This document shows positions 21,912 through 34,300 of a DNA stretch of 64,000 nucleotides, one piece after another (within the stretch, counting starts at the first letter, position 1; every line of letters starts with the position of its first letter). The notes below the pieces were generated by a model. The model did no database searches, had not been told where the DNA came from, and saw only the letters and a program-made list of their open reading frames with translations. The position numbers were made by a program, and so were the translations under genes. The DNA is from Rhizoctonia solani (lineage: Eukaryota > Basidiomycota > Agaricomycetes > Cantharellales > Ceratobasidiaceae), in the NCBI RefSeq assembly GCF_016906535.1, contig NC_057378.1, positions 1-64,000 on the forward strand, given 5' to 3'.

Positions 21912-22083
21912 GCGCGGGTCTTCCTTCTTGGCGCATGCTTGCAGTATGAGTTCTTGCAACCCCAAAAACTGAGCTTGAAATTTGCCAAAAAGTTTTCAAG
22001 GGACATTAACATATAAGTAGGGGTAAGAGGATAATGTCAAGCATCTTGAGTACTTACACTTGTTTCACACTACTATTACTTAT

Positions 22084-23298
22084 ATGTCCCCAAAATCTAA
22101 AAGTCTCACCCTCTCCCAGGCGGAGGGGAAAATGCTCTTGGTTCAGCTCTGCAGGAAGGCCCCACGTACCGCTTGTTGCACAGCTGAGACAGACAATACC
22201 CTACTGGATGTGGATGAACTGGTCTCGGCATCATTCAAGCAAGGTATGCTTTCGTTTTTGCTTGGTGTCTTACGCTAAGCTATTTCAAGTAGTTCAATTT
22301 GCAAACGAGGACGTTATTGAATATATGGCAGAGATTAATGCCTCAGGGATAGAGGACAGCTACAAAGGCAACGGCGATGGCGCTGGAAGCGGGTCTGAAG
22401 GAAGGGACAAAGATGCCAATGGGGATGATGAGATGGCTGGCAACCGTAAGACCACCAAACGTTGGGGCCGTGCTAGCGGCTCTAACATTTACTCAAAGCC
22501 ACAGGAACAGATCATCATTGGAGGGGTCAAGAATTATCGCCCGTGTGGGGAGAGGGGTTGGCGCAAGGTTGGCATACATTACAACTGCAGAGTTCCCAAG
22601 AAGCACCAACACAACTGGGAGTGTATCAAAGATAAGTACAATTGTGTAGGTGGTTTATTGTATCTATCACAACCCAATTCTAAGTAATACACATACGATT
22701 TCAGATGGCAAAAAGAAGGAAACCAACCAACAACGGAGAAGGTTCCAAGATCCACGATGCTGTCCTTCAGCTCGAAGCAGAGCGCCTTGCTCAGGAAGAA
22801 ACTGTTGACCTTGACAATGGGGAGTGGTTGGACTCTGACAAAGCTTTGGAGCCTTGCATGAAGTCCGAGTCCGACGCTATCGTCAGCCCCGCTCCCCCTC
22901 CTTTTGTTCGTTCCAAACCCAATAGTTCGAAATCAAAAGGCAGGGCTTGCGAGCCCGACATGATCATAATTGATTTGACAGATGAAAACGCAGCTCCCCT
23001 TCCAATCATTGTGCCGGCTAAGCGAAAGGCGAGTTTGAGTGCGACAGCCAAGGAAAGTGTGATGGCCAAGTTGGGGATAACTTACTACGCTGCCAAGGCC
23101 GTGCAACTAAGCAAAGTTGAGTTGACTGCCGGTTGCTGCTGGGATGTACAAACCACACTTGACCATATTTGTGCCACACTTGAACAGGATGCAAGCCACA
23201 CAAGCGCCAAGGCTGCAGGGGTAGCCAAAGTCGAGATCTTTGGCCGCAATTGCACAATTGAACAACTCAAGAAGGGGTGGATCAACGCCAAGGAGTAA
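22084..23298 (+). CDS. Hypothetical nuclear-type protein, 369 aa, with SUMO-interaction-like motif
   Basis: Exons 22084-22243, 22290-22645 and 22705-23298 give 369 aa in frame. The first exon starts MSPKSKSLTL and has a helical segment. The second holds a Gly/Asp linker and a Trp/Arg/Lys-rich block (KTTKRWGRASGSN; CGERGWRKVGIHYNCRVPKKHQHNW). The third has a bipartite basic start (AKRRKPT), a hydrophobic-acidic motif DMIIIDLTDEN (residues 257-267) like SUMO-interaction motifs, and a long C-terminal helix. This layout suggests a DNA-associated regulator or a transposon helper gene, but no family is recognised. Codon use is plainer than in the subtelomeric genes to the left. Confidence 0.55.
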
Positions 23299-23857
23299 TG
23301 CCGCCGACTGGAGCACCAGGCCAACAACATTGTTATGACCATGTTGATTTACAGGATTGCTATCCCTAAAGATGTGGGTGGGTGGTCAGCGGTGTGTTTT
23401 CCTAGTTTGCGGACAGGCTAGTGTACTTGCCTGGGCATTGTTCCTTGGCCACAGGCAAGCACACTACCCCACCTGCTCACCTCCATTGGCGCTTGAACCG
23501 GGGTGGACTCTATTGACTCAACACTTGTGACTAAGCAATTCCCACACCCATGTTACTGTTAGTTAATAATTGCCGCTGCTGGGTGTCAGTGGTTTGTTGT
23601 TCCCTGTTGTTATCTGATGCTTTTTGTTATTGTTTGCTGCTGTTGCTGTGGCTTGACTGGCACCCAGGTTGGCCCACGGATTGTCTAGGGTTGACTTGAT
23701 TGATTGAAATAACCCTAAGGCACACAAGAGACTGGTGAGCTTGAACATAGCTTTCTTTTTCCCTTTCACCCCAGCCTGACTTGTTCGCGCTGCTGGCAAG
23801 AGAACAAAGAAAGACTCACTTGATTATTCTGCCTTTACACACTCATCTTGTACCACT
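23299..23857. other. Spacer with promoter of the 23858 gene
   Basis: No coding signal supported. The sequence contains TTGTT/GCTG-rich low complexity near 23590-23660. Confidence 0.35.
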
Positions 23858-26778
23858 ATGTCTTCACACTTTTCGTCTCCCAATTCCAGCAAGCCTGAGG
23901 AATCCTTCAAGGTTGACCTAAGGAAAGATGTGGATAAGAACCTGCCAGCAATCAAGCTTGTTACGCTGAGAGAATGGTTAGCAATATGGCTGCGCTTGGA
24001 CCGTGAATCAACACCTCAGCTCCAAGATGCCTTTTGCCTATGCAGTCACTTCTATGATCCTGAGTCAAGAAGTTTACGTTGTGCTCAGATCACCTTCAAT
24101 GACTGTTGTCCCCTGAACAATGTGACCATTCATCAACTTGCGGATGTCAACTCAGCGGTTGGTGTTGCCCCGCGGGTCATACCTTTGATTCAATTGCCAA
24201 CATTGAAAACTGTCAAGTACTACATGATGCGAAGCATGTCACACACATTAACTTCCAATCTTCACATTGGGACACTGGATCTTCCGCTAGGCGGCGATAT
24301 TACAAAGGTTAGCACATCTCATGAACATTGATGGTCAAGGATATATGACTGACAATTTTCTATCCCAGCCTATGTACATTCATAAGGTACCCAACATCCG
24401 ATTCTTAGATCTAGGCGATAATGGAATGTTCAGGATCCATTTCCCACTTTTGGGAACTACTGGGATCGACATGTACCTGAGCGACTCCCAAATGGCTCAA
24501 CTCTACGACTTAGTCTTCCATCCAGCAGCTTTACAGACCCTTCCAGAGGATCTAGTACAAGAATGGCCCGGCAGCTATGAGGATGAGAGGTTCAGAAGTC
24601 AGAACCACAAATCCAAACGCAAGGAGTACCAAAGCCAGGGGGGTGGGGCTCAAGACATGCGTGGTGGCACAACACAACAAACTGGTCAAGATGTCCATGT
24701 TGAATACCTGCAAGGATGGTTGGACCGTGCAAGGGAGATCATTCACGGGGCTGAGGAGCTGCGCTGGGCTAGGTACTTTTTTCTGTTGTACGAGCTCAGG
24801 GGAGTGAAGAACCGGGAAGGCAGTGTACATCCACCTCCAGAAATTCCTCCGGTGAATATTCCTGATAATTTTATGGACGGAAATGAAGGTGTGAACACAC
24901 AGCCGATGGAGTGTAACCTTTATTCTGACAACGGTTACATGGTTTCTAGATGTTGAAGTAGAGGTCAACCCAGAGAGCCCCAGGGTGAAAGCTGTTGAAA
25001 GTGTTCTCAGCCACTTTGATACCACGTTATTTATGCCTGGCATGTGGTTCATTGATATTGCCACCCGCGTCACTATTTCGCCAAACCCTGACAATCCATC
25101 AGAGTGCACCTTTGCAGATGCGGATATGCATTCCCTCCTTTTCCAACACTACACAGGCTTACCATTTGCAAGGTGTGAAGAACTTGTCAATGGGCAAGGG
25201 AACCACTATCAAAAGGACGAAGTTGCCCACTTGAACGTTCTTGCCGGCGGTCGCTTGACCATTCCTGATTGGCGGCGAAACGACTGTGGCATAACGTATG
25301 CGCAGATATACACCACTGACAAAAGCAACACATACAACATTGCACTTGCTCAGAATGCACAACAAACCAGCGCTATACGGATGCTTGAGTCGTGGGACCA
25401 AGAGCTCACTATGCATATCAATGGATTAATGTCCACCTTTGAAAATTCAGCTCACAACCACGGCGTAGCCTTGCGTATTGAGACTTGTGTAGAGTATCAA
25501 AACTATCCCACTTGTCATTTAAGAGTACCAGATGAGTTGCTCCGGAGGTGCGTGTATGTGTTAGACCGGGATGTATTCTGGTGAGCAAATGTTCTTATTA
25601 TCTCCATTGAAGATATGCTCAATTGAGGTAGGACATGGAAACGTTATCGCCTTATGTCAATGAGAAGTGTCATGTGCCAATGGATGGCTGCTCAAAGCAC
25701 GTTTACTCTGAACCGACTTCCAGAGGCTGGCACGCTACTCATCATCATGGAATACATGATGAATGCACTTGTCAATCGTCCGGCCTCTGGAGGTACCTGG
25801 GATCAGGTTCACAATGTAGCATGCGTTCATAAGATGAAGGGCAGAAAACTTGTTCCAACACAAAAGCTAGGCGCACTGTTTCTTCCCACGATTCGCTTCA
25901 AGAAAAACCAGCAACCACGTGTTAGTTGTAACCGAGTTCTCAACAAAGCAACCATTCTTTACTTGCTGGGTGCTTGAGGCCAATCAATCACTGATACCAT
26001 GGCTTTTGATAAAATCATTGGAGCCAATCTTTGAAAGCGACCACGCAATGAAGATCCTCGGCCCTGGGAAAATGCGGGTGTCCAAAATGCCAGCGCGGTT
26101 CCCATATCAAACAAGCAACGTTTGGTCACGATTCGGAGTACACACAATGTGGCAAACCCAATACCTGGTCCCGACTATGTGCAAGACCAAGAACAGTACT
26201 CGTCTGAAGAAGACGATCCAGAAGAGCAAGAGAGTGCTGCACCTCTTAAGCAGCAGCTCTGGAACGTGATCTGCAACTATCCGATCCAGATAATGAACAA
26301 GGCTCCTAACCGCTCTCAACCACGTGAATCATGGTGCCGGCTTGGCAAAGACAAACTTGTGGCGGTAACACATGATTTCTTCACCAGCATGGAGAATCTC
26401 ACAAGGGCATTTGAGTCATACTATCTTTTCCCTGCTGATGCCAACAAGTGGAATACCACCGTGGCTCACCTATTTCCATTGATCGAGGGCAACGTTGCAA
26501 ATCTTGAAAAGCGACAAGGAGTTTCAAACTTGGGAGTGGTGGTGGAACTCTGTACAATGCAGATAGGGCTTTCTGAACCACAACGAGCTCAACTAGTTAA
26601 AGACGCTAGGCAATATGTCTCAGAAAATTGGGCTTGGTTGCCTTTGGGAACAGGCAAGAATCACTTGTGGTCGACTGGTGTCAGTAATGTACCCAAATCT
26701 GCACAACAAGTAGGGCCACTGAAGGGAGGGCCGTGGATAATTTGTAACCCTAGGTTGCTTCGCGCTGGTACTAATTAA
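23858..26778 (+). pseudogene. Unknown large gene (~915 codons) with two in-frame TGA codons
   Basis: Exons 23858-24307, 24369-24888, 24950-25580 and 25632-26778 join in phase over 916 codons. The frame is broken only by TGA at 25975-25977 and 26032-26034; the text between and after them (TDTMAFDKIIGAN; ENAGVQNASAV) still reads as protein. Both TGAs fit CGA-to-TGA changes. Alternatively a weak 84-nt intron (25970-26053) would remove both and keep phase. The protein has an N-terminal region with LREWLAIWLRLDRES, a middle Gly/Gln-rich linker and a C-terminal half with GTWDQVHNVACVHKMKGRK. No family recognised; the compact composition suggests a repeated, possibly mobile-element-linked gene family. 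Confidence 0.5.
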
Positions 26779-27059
26779 CTAGATACCATGCTATTATTAT
26801 TTAATGTATCTGCATCTTTAATTGCAACTTGTAGAATGATGGCAAATTGTGTCCAACATTCTTTTGACTAATATATATTTCAAAGCATTTATGTACAACC
26901 GACATTGCTTTAGTTTTCAACAAATCAATATCTGTGTTTCTATCTTGTGGTAAAAATACAAATATAAACACAAGCACATAGTGTAGATCTGTGTATCTAT
27001 GTACGTACAAGAGACCTGTGTGGGCAATACTACATTCCCTCATGATCCACCTTTGATTT

Positions 27060-27430
27060 TCACTTTATAGTTTTCATAGCTGTGTAAGAATCACTCATCT
27101 GTTGGGTACAGACCCATTTCGTGCTCACAGGCAAATGGACCCTAGGTGCAGGTCTCCCCCATAAGGCCCAAATTTATATATCCAAGTGCTCAATTCTAGA
27201 TCTGAAAATCATAAGTACAAGCAATGGGTGTGTTTCCATAAGGGATTTAGAGCGGTTGAGCCATTCCTAAAGTGGCCATTTAAAGGTGAGGCCCAGCCCA
27301 GATGCATTTTGCACCGTGGAACTTGATGTGGAATGCATTTCATACAGATCTAGACGCTGAAGGAGGGGTGTGATAAATATCTGGACCACCTATCTAGCAG
27401 GGGGGGTCGACTCCCCCGCTATTTTTTAAG
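27060..27430. repeat. Decayed inverted-repeat element, partner at 30680-30900
   Basis: Sequence around 27290-27425, ending in a G-run/C-run hairpin, reappears inverted at 30680-30850. The part around 27105-27165 (TTGGGTACAGACCCATTTCGTGCTCAC) resembles 29628-29665. These are layers of nested, diverged non-autonomous elements. Confidence 0.5.
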
Positions 27431-27939
27431 AATGTATTTAGCTATGAAATACACTTGATTGGGGTAGTAATATAACATCCCACCAGTCCTTTGCCTTATT
27501 GGGGTGTTGCAGACTAAAGGCAATTGCATATATTTGTCAAGTGATAACATTTTTGATCGTCTAAGGCAAGGGATTGGGGCTGTTGTCAAAAAATTGCAAG
27601 CACCTCTATCGCAGCTCTCTCCAACCAACTACAACTTCCTAGCTACAATGTTGAACACAAGCCCTTTGCCTATCTCCAACAAAACTTGCAGCTGGTGGAC
27701 ACACCTGGGGGCAGCAAGGGAATCCTATAGCTATGGACAACGGAGGAAAGCGCTGGGAGGCACAGTCACCCTACTACAGTGGAAAGGCAAAGCTTGTGCC
27801 TCCACTCCATCTAAGCTGCCCTCAACTTCTGCACCAAGCCTGAAGAAGCAAGGTTGACTTACTACATATATATACAGTTTCAATGGCCTAAGAGGGGCAT
27901 ATATCAGGTCTCATGCACAGAATTTATATTTTAATTATG

Positions 27940-28110
27940 ATTTTAGAAATAAAGTCTATTTTACATGGACCATTCCTTACAGAAAGGCAATACATGAGGT
28001 CCAAGCTTGGGCACAGCCTAGCACAGCTTCTACCGTGCAGGCCAAATCCGTCCCGTCCCAATGGACGGATTTAGGACAACGGATTCAGAAGAAATCCTTA
28101 CAGAAACGTA
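27940..28110. repeat. Short dispersed element, inverted copy at 36829-37000
   Basis: About 150 bases containing TAAGGA-type ends and TGGACCTCATGTAT recur in inverted orientation at 36829-37000, with transitions as the main difference. Together the pair brackets the SNF2 gene region. Confidence 0.6.
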
Positions 28111-28635
28111 TCCAACTTGGCCAATTTCAATAACAGTTGAGTGTAATTTACCATGCATATAGTTGTTGTGATCAATATAAGATTGGGCTTACCACTTATA
28201 AACCATGTGGGGGGAGCTAAGATACCACCCTTGAATGCTATGAATGTTAGTGAGGACCACCCCAACTTTGCGTATTCCATAATGCTAGACAACAAATACA
28301 CTTGACCAGCCAGTCTCAGAAAAGCTATACGCATCAATACAGCCTTGAAAACCCTATATTACCTTGGTAATACTTTTTGTATTAGGATCAGAAAGCCTAG
28401 TCACCCTTATCTACTCACTGCATGTTTGATATTCCAACCACGAAATGTAACCAGGCAAGTACTACATCCACAAGACTAGACACACAGGCTTATCTGTGCC
28501 CGTGAAGTAAGTTATTAATAATATTTCTAAGTCTACCAACAATTTTGACAGCTTCATTATGGGAGATTGGCTTTTGATTTGACGCCTTGGCTAAACAATA
28601 ATGAGCCGGCTCAACATTACATTAGTACTTATACA

Positions 28636-29145
28636 CTACCCACTTTCTTTGGTAGCATCTTTGTTGTCCAGATCTTCTGCGTCCAGAGAAGGTAAATCCA
28701 GTGCCTTGTCCTCCTTGTCCTCTGCCAGACTGTGAAAATGCTGATTGTCTGAAGGATTGCAGTCTTTCATGTTGTAAGGTGGGTTTTCCAGCACAATCTT
28801 GTCTTCTGCCTGAGTCTCAAGAGCAACACTATGCTGATGTCTTGTGATATTAGCGGGACTTGGTGATACATTGAACAACTCTGTATGTGTATGCTTGGAA
28901 ATCAATTGGTCATAGTTTTCTAACCTTATAGCGCTGGTCAAGGGAATTAACTCACTTCCGGAAGACAAAGATTGCCTGGAGCTGAGTGCTGGGCTACTGC
29001 TTCCTGTATCAGTGTCCAATCTCTTGACGCTTTGTGTTCCCTGTACATGGGTTAGCACAATTGTAGAGCAGTGATGGTAAATGCAAACCCTATTTGTTTG
29101 CAAGTTGTTTGTGTGTTGGGTAACATGGGCTTTTCTCTTAGGCAT
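28636..29145 (-). CDS. Hypothetical Lys/Ser-rich protein fragment
   Basis: A minus-strand frame starts MPKRKAHVTQHTNN and ends in an acidic tail (DAEDLDNKDATKESG), about 169 aa. A 53-base GT-AG intron with CTAAC branch site could remove an internal hydrophobic stretch near 29046-29098. It is embedded among non-autonomous repeats, so it may be cargo or the first exon of a decayed element gene. No domain. Confidence 0.35.
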   Translation of the reverse strand: MPKRKAHVTQHTNNLQTNRVCIYHHCSTIVLTHVQGTQSVKRLDTDTGSSSPALSSRQSLSSGSELIPLTSAIRLENYDQLISKHTHTELFNVSPSPANITRHQHSVALETQAEDKIVLENPPYNMKDCNPSDNQHFHSLAEDKEDKALDLPSLDAEDLDNKDATKESG

Positions 29146-29570
29146 TATAATGAATTGATTCAAGCACAACAGGCCCAAGGGTTAGAAAGTGGGCAATATT
29201 ACAGCAAAGGTAAATGATTGATAAGGGTATTGTAAATACTAAGTACAAAGATGCTACAAGGGACTCTTCCCTTGAGCACATGCATAATACAAGTCATAAA
29301 GAGATACCCGGATAACTGATGGGGAAATAAGGAACAAATGTAGGACAATATGAAGCTATAGGCAGATATATACAGAATGTACCATTATTATTGTCACAGT
29401 GCCAAGGACAATGTCATGCATATACCTCATTTAGGGCCAGAAGGAACTGGACCATGTGAGTGCGCAACCCCCAAATACCTTCCCTCTGTCAATGCTGCTG
29501 GCTGTCAAGCCGCTGTAAGACAGTTTTCTCAGTATACGGCGATAGGATTTCTAACAATCTATTTTATCAA

Positions 29571-30500
29571 TGGGTAACTACCCGTAAGCATGAGTGATTT
29601 AGAAGTTCTAAATTGTTTGATCATTGGTCTGTCGGATACAGACCAATTCCGTGCTCACATGCAAGCAAACCCCAGGCGCATAACTCCCCCGTAAAGCCAA
29701 AAGGCACACATCCACGCAACCAACTCTAGAATTTAAAACACACTACCATGATCAATTTAGTCAATTTGTAATATAGTTGAACATAATTGACCATGCATAT
29801 AGTCGTCGGGATCAATATACAGTTGGGTTTGAGCACTTATAAACTGTGCAGGGAGCTCAGATACCACCTCTGAAAGCTATGAATATAATTGAGGACCATC
29901 CCAACCTTGTGTATTCTATTATACTAGATGACAGAGGTGCTCGACCGGCCTGCCTCAGAAAAGCCATACGCGTCAGCGTGACCTTAGTAGCTCTGTACTA
30001 TCTTGGTACCACCCTTTGTAATAGGATTAGAAAGCCTAGCCGTTGTTATCTTAGACGCCCAATTGTGGTAATTGCACAGGAAGATTAGTGGGAGGGATCA
30101 GGCAGATTTTATTTATATTGCTTCAGCTCAATCAGTCACACGTTGGCGCTGGCGGCCTTTGGAGGAGGTCTAGCAAGCTCCGGGCAGCTTTCCAGAGTAT
30201 GTATGCGTGCATTGTGTTGCACTTATTGCATTCACAAATTTGCACGCTGGTATAAGATGTAGACCCTGAGTCATTTAGAACATGTTATGAAGTCTAGAAA
30301 AGGGAGTACCCACCCTCTCTAGATTTCAATGACAATCCTCATCATTTCAAAATTAGACTTGCAGGCCAAGGTCACTTCCAACGGATGCAATGTAATTTGA
30401 TATGTTTCTAGGGTCTGTATTTACATCCAAGGAATCTAGACTGCTCTGACTTCTAAACTTTGTTCTAGATTGCTGATTTTGCCTTGCGGGTAGTCACCCA
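29571..30500. mobile_element. Non-autonomous TIR element, 930 bp
   Basis: The left end TGGGTAACTACCCGTAAG and the right end (reverse complement TGGGTGACTACCCGCAAG) form terminal inverted repeats. The interior has a small frame (29879-30088, NIIEDHPNLVYSIILDD) also seen decayed at 28220-28400 and, inverted, at 40095-40165. The subterminal part near 30240-30500 matches 37586-38120 in inverted orientation. No transposase is present, so it would depend on one supplied elsewhere. Confidence 0.65.
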
Positions 30501-31357
30501 ATATGTATATACATTTATCTGATTAAAATTCAGGCTCGCTACAATTTGACAGTTTCCAATTGTTGATATTCAGCCTTGTTCGGGAGCCACATGCATTTTT
30601 GTAGTTCAAAAAACCATAAAAGAGCCCGCAATGTACCCCTGAGTCATGTTGGATGGCTATGGATATTATCTAATTCAATAAGGGAAGTTGACCCCCCCCA
30701 CCCGCTAGACAGGTAGTTTGGACATATGAAACACCCGCGCTCTAGCATCTGGATCTGCACTTGACACATTTCACATCAAGTCCCACGGCAAATAGCACAT
30801 CCGGGCTGGGCCTTGTCTCTAATTGGTTGCTTTAAAATGACTTTCAAATCACATTATTTGCTGATCCCAAACCTTATTTAGCCACATTTCAAGGTCAAAC
30901 ACGGAGAGAATGGGTCCCTGAAATCAGGGTTTAAGCACGCATCCATGGTTTCTCTATATTTGGCTAACAATTGTGATACTAAGGGGAAAGCAATACAGTG
31001 CTCAGGGTTTGCAATAGATAGAAATATTCAGCCATCTGCGGTCTGCATGCTAAATATGGTCAAAGCCTTTGGGCAAGGTTATTTCTTTCGATGTTGCTGA
31101 TCAAATTGGGGTTAGGGGGAAAAAATTAATTACTTCCTATCCGGCAGCACATGAAGTTAGGTTAAAACCAGGTGATATTGGCTGTCAGGCATGTCACAGT
31201 TGTCGAATCAAAGCTGTAACAATCCTTGTACTTAAAAGTGGTAATAGCCTCTAAACCAAGACCTTACACCCACTCAACTTCCCCTTGAGCAACTTTTCAA
31301 TCTGCAGCTTTAAGCTACACTTTCCAGTTTCAACACTTTATATCACTCTCATCAGCT

Positions 31358-34300
31358 ATGCCTTTGACTCCTCTTTCGCACTCTGTCCTTTACTTGTTTG
31401 AAGCTGCTGCCATGAATGAGGCTCATCCATTCCACTGTCCTCCTTGGACAAGCAGCGTGTGGAGGTCCATCTTTGGACTTGTACCACTTCCACAGTATGA
31501 GGAGTACGAGGATCTGGAGATTGATGTGGTGGGTGATGCTGACCCAGAGTTGGATGCAAGCAAGGATAGTGGTTTTGCAGTCCCTGAGGCTGTATTAAGG
31601 TCTGTCACCAAAAACCGGCGCAAAGCACTTGGGTTGGAAGAGCGTCATGCTGCAGAGAGGTTTTTGCAATACTTCTGGAGTACTTGGAAGGAAGACTATG
31701 CAAGAGGAACACCAATCAGGGAGACCATCAAATCCACTGCTCGAGGAGGAAAGCGGGGTGGGCCTGATTCTTATGGCTATACTGCGTTCCGGAGTCTGGT
31801 GCTGGCAATGATTAACAGGAAAGGTGGCGTAATGAGTCAGGTGGAGGACATCTTGACCAGAATAGGAGCAACTCCTGCCAACATTTGGAAAGACAATAGG
31901 AGTCTGAATAGGGTAAGTGGTAAATAATCCAAGATATTGTATCATTTAACTGTTTTAATTCATACAGGAACGTCCAGCTAGTAAGCGGGTACTGGAACAT
32001 CAGGTGCCTATTACAGACAGCCATCAAAGGATTGAAGAGCGTGATGTGCAAGCTGCATTGGCTCGAGGTTTATTTGGAGACCATGCAGTTAGCAGTCGTG
32101 GGACAATTGTTCCTGAATATATTCCAGCAATCCGCTGCTTTGCTCAGCGGAAGTATGAAAACGAAGCCCAAAGCTTAAAGCGCAAGGTGGCTACCTCATT
32201 TTCCCGGATGCAGAAAGTGGATGCAAAGCTACAAGGTTAGTGAAGGAACTTTTTCTAAAGGATTGGATTTAATACCTTTCAACCACCAGAGGCTCAAGAG
32301 TTGAAATCGCCTGCGGCATTGCGTGGTGCAACCAGTGCTTTGGCCGAGTGGCGAAGGACAGCTACGGAGACTAAGGAAGTTGATGACTTGCATTTCCATA
32401 GCAGGGAGACTTCACTGAAGCAGCTGTGGTTGAGTCTTGGTTTTGGTAATTCCGAAGAGGCTGGAAGTAAGCTACAAAAAATACCAATGCGTCTTGGATG
32501 ATGTGCTAATATAAACTGTTCAACCAGAGACTTCTAAACCAAAGGTCAAGTCTGCGCAGGGAGCTCCAACCGAAGCCGAGATGCAAGCGGCTTATGCCTA
32601 CTACCTTGAGGAGTACTGCCATGGCATTGGTTCGTTGGATGAGTCTGAGCTTCCTGTTCTTGAATCTGGAATTGCTGGTCTGCATAACTTGGCAGAAGGA
32701 AGCCATGACATTGGTGTTGCGCATCTCATGTCATTCTCAGCCGAACACCTGTGGAATCTCTTGGGCTTACCTGGAGCGAATCAATTCCCATTTGCAGAAC
32801 CTGGTGCCAACAACACTCTGAACAGCTCTACATCTCAGCACAAAACCCGTGCCGTACCATTTTGGCATCAGCTAGTAGGGACACTCAAGATTTTGGAAGG
32901 TGCATTCACACAGAGAACAGGGACTCGTGCTCAACCAGCTTTACTATGTGACAATGTTGGACTTGGGAAGACAGTCCAAATCATTGGTGTTATTAGCATG
33001 CTGGAGCACTACTACAAACAGCAGGAGCTTCCAGTTGAACAGCGTCTTGCGCCGCCTGCATTTACAAAGGGTAAGCTTTTACTTGCAATATATTTGGTAC
33101 CTGCTTGAGCTAAATGCTTTCTTTCATAGATAATGGAACACCCTACTTTGGTGGTGAAAAGAGTATCCCTAACCTACCATCAATTGTAATTGCTCCTCGT
33201 ACGCTTGGAAACCAATGGGTTGAACAATGGAACAAATTCACTCAGCTTGGCAGTTTTGTTGTCATTCGTTACACTGTTGACAATGGACCCCTGGAGACCT
33301 TTTTCAGTGATCCCAAAGGGCCATACAAGACAGCAGCTGGGCAAAACTTGGAGCATGCAGGGCGAGTGATTATTATAGCAGACCTTTCGGTAAGTATATT
33401 TAAATGGTGCCAAAGTTTAGATAACAAAACAGTTATGACTATTTTTCAAGGCAATCTCTAAGGAGGCTAAACGATGCTTGCAACCACCCCCAGAGCTGAA
33501 AGGCAAGGATGCCAAGGAGCACGAGGCTAAGGGAGAGGCACCTGCATTGAAAATTGGTGTCAATGCTGCAGGCTCCTTGTTTGGTATGCGCTTCCGGGTA
33601 GCAGCAATTGATGAGATACACAACCTCCGGAACAGTAGTCATAGTCAACGAGGGGTCCAGTTCATTAGCGAGTCTTCATGCTTGGTCATTGGTGCAACAG
33701 CCACACCTTTATTTACCGCACTCAAGGTGAGAAGCAGATATTTTTTGTCTATAAGTCTTTTTGTTATTGACCATAAGCGCCATCTATATGTAACAGTGTT
33801 TGTTTGCCCTTGCACAAAATCTACGCTACCAGCCACTACTTGGTGACAAGGGCCTCCAGGTTTGGAACGAAGTGCAAGAAATGCTGGTGGACGGCAGCGA
33901 AAATTGGCGACTCAACAGCAAAGCAATTGTGGAAGCAACTATTGAGAAAGAAGTGAAAGAAGTGTTATCATTGGCCAAAATCAGCTCCCAAGATCCTCGT
34001 GCTACTAAAATCAAGGATGACGTTTGGGCTAAATACGAGAATGAGGACCAGCAAAGTATTCTCCGCATGATCCATTTATCCAAACAACCAGTCAACATCC
34101 TGCGTTTGATTCTTTATCCCATCATGATCCGTCGTACAAGTGAGTCGCTGGACTTTGCAGGAAAAAGAATTTTGGATCTTCCGTTTGTTCAAAAGTTCAT
34201 TGCTTGGTCCCCAATGAACGAAGAGGAGAAGGAAATGCAACATTTGATTAATCAGGAGCATACCCGACGGAAAACCACAAAGTAAGTATCTTCATTTCTG

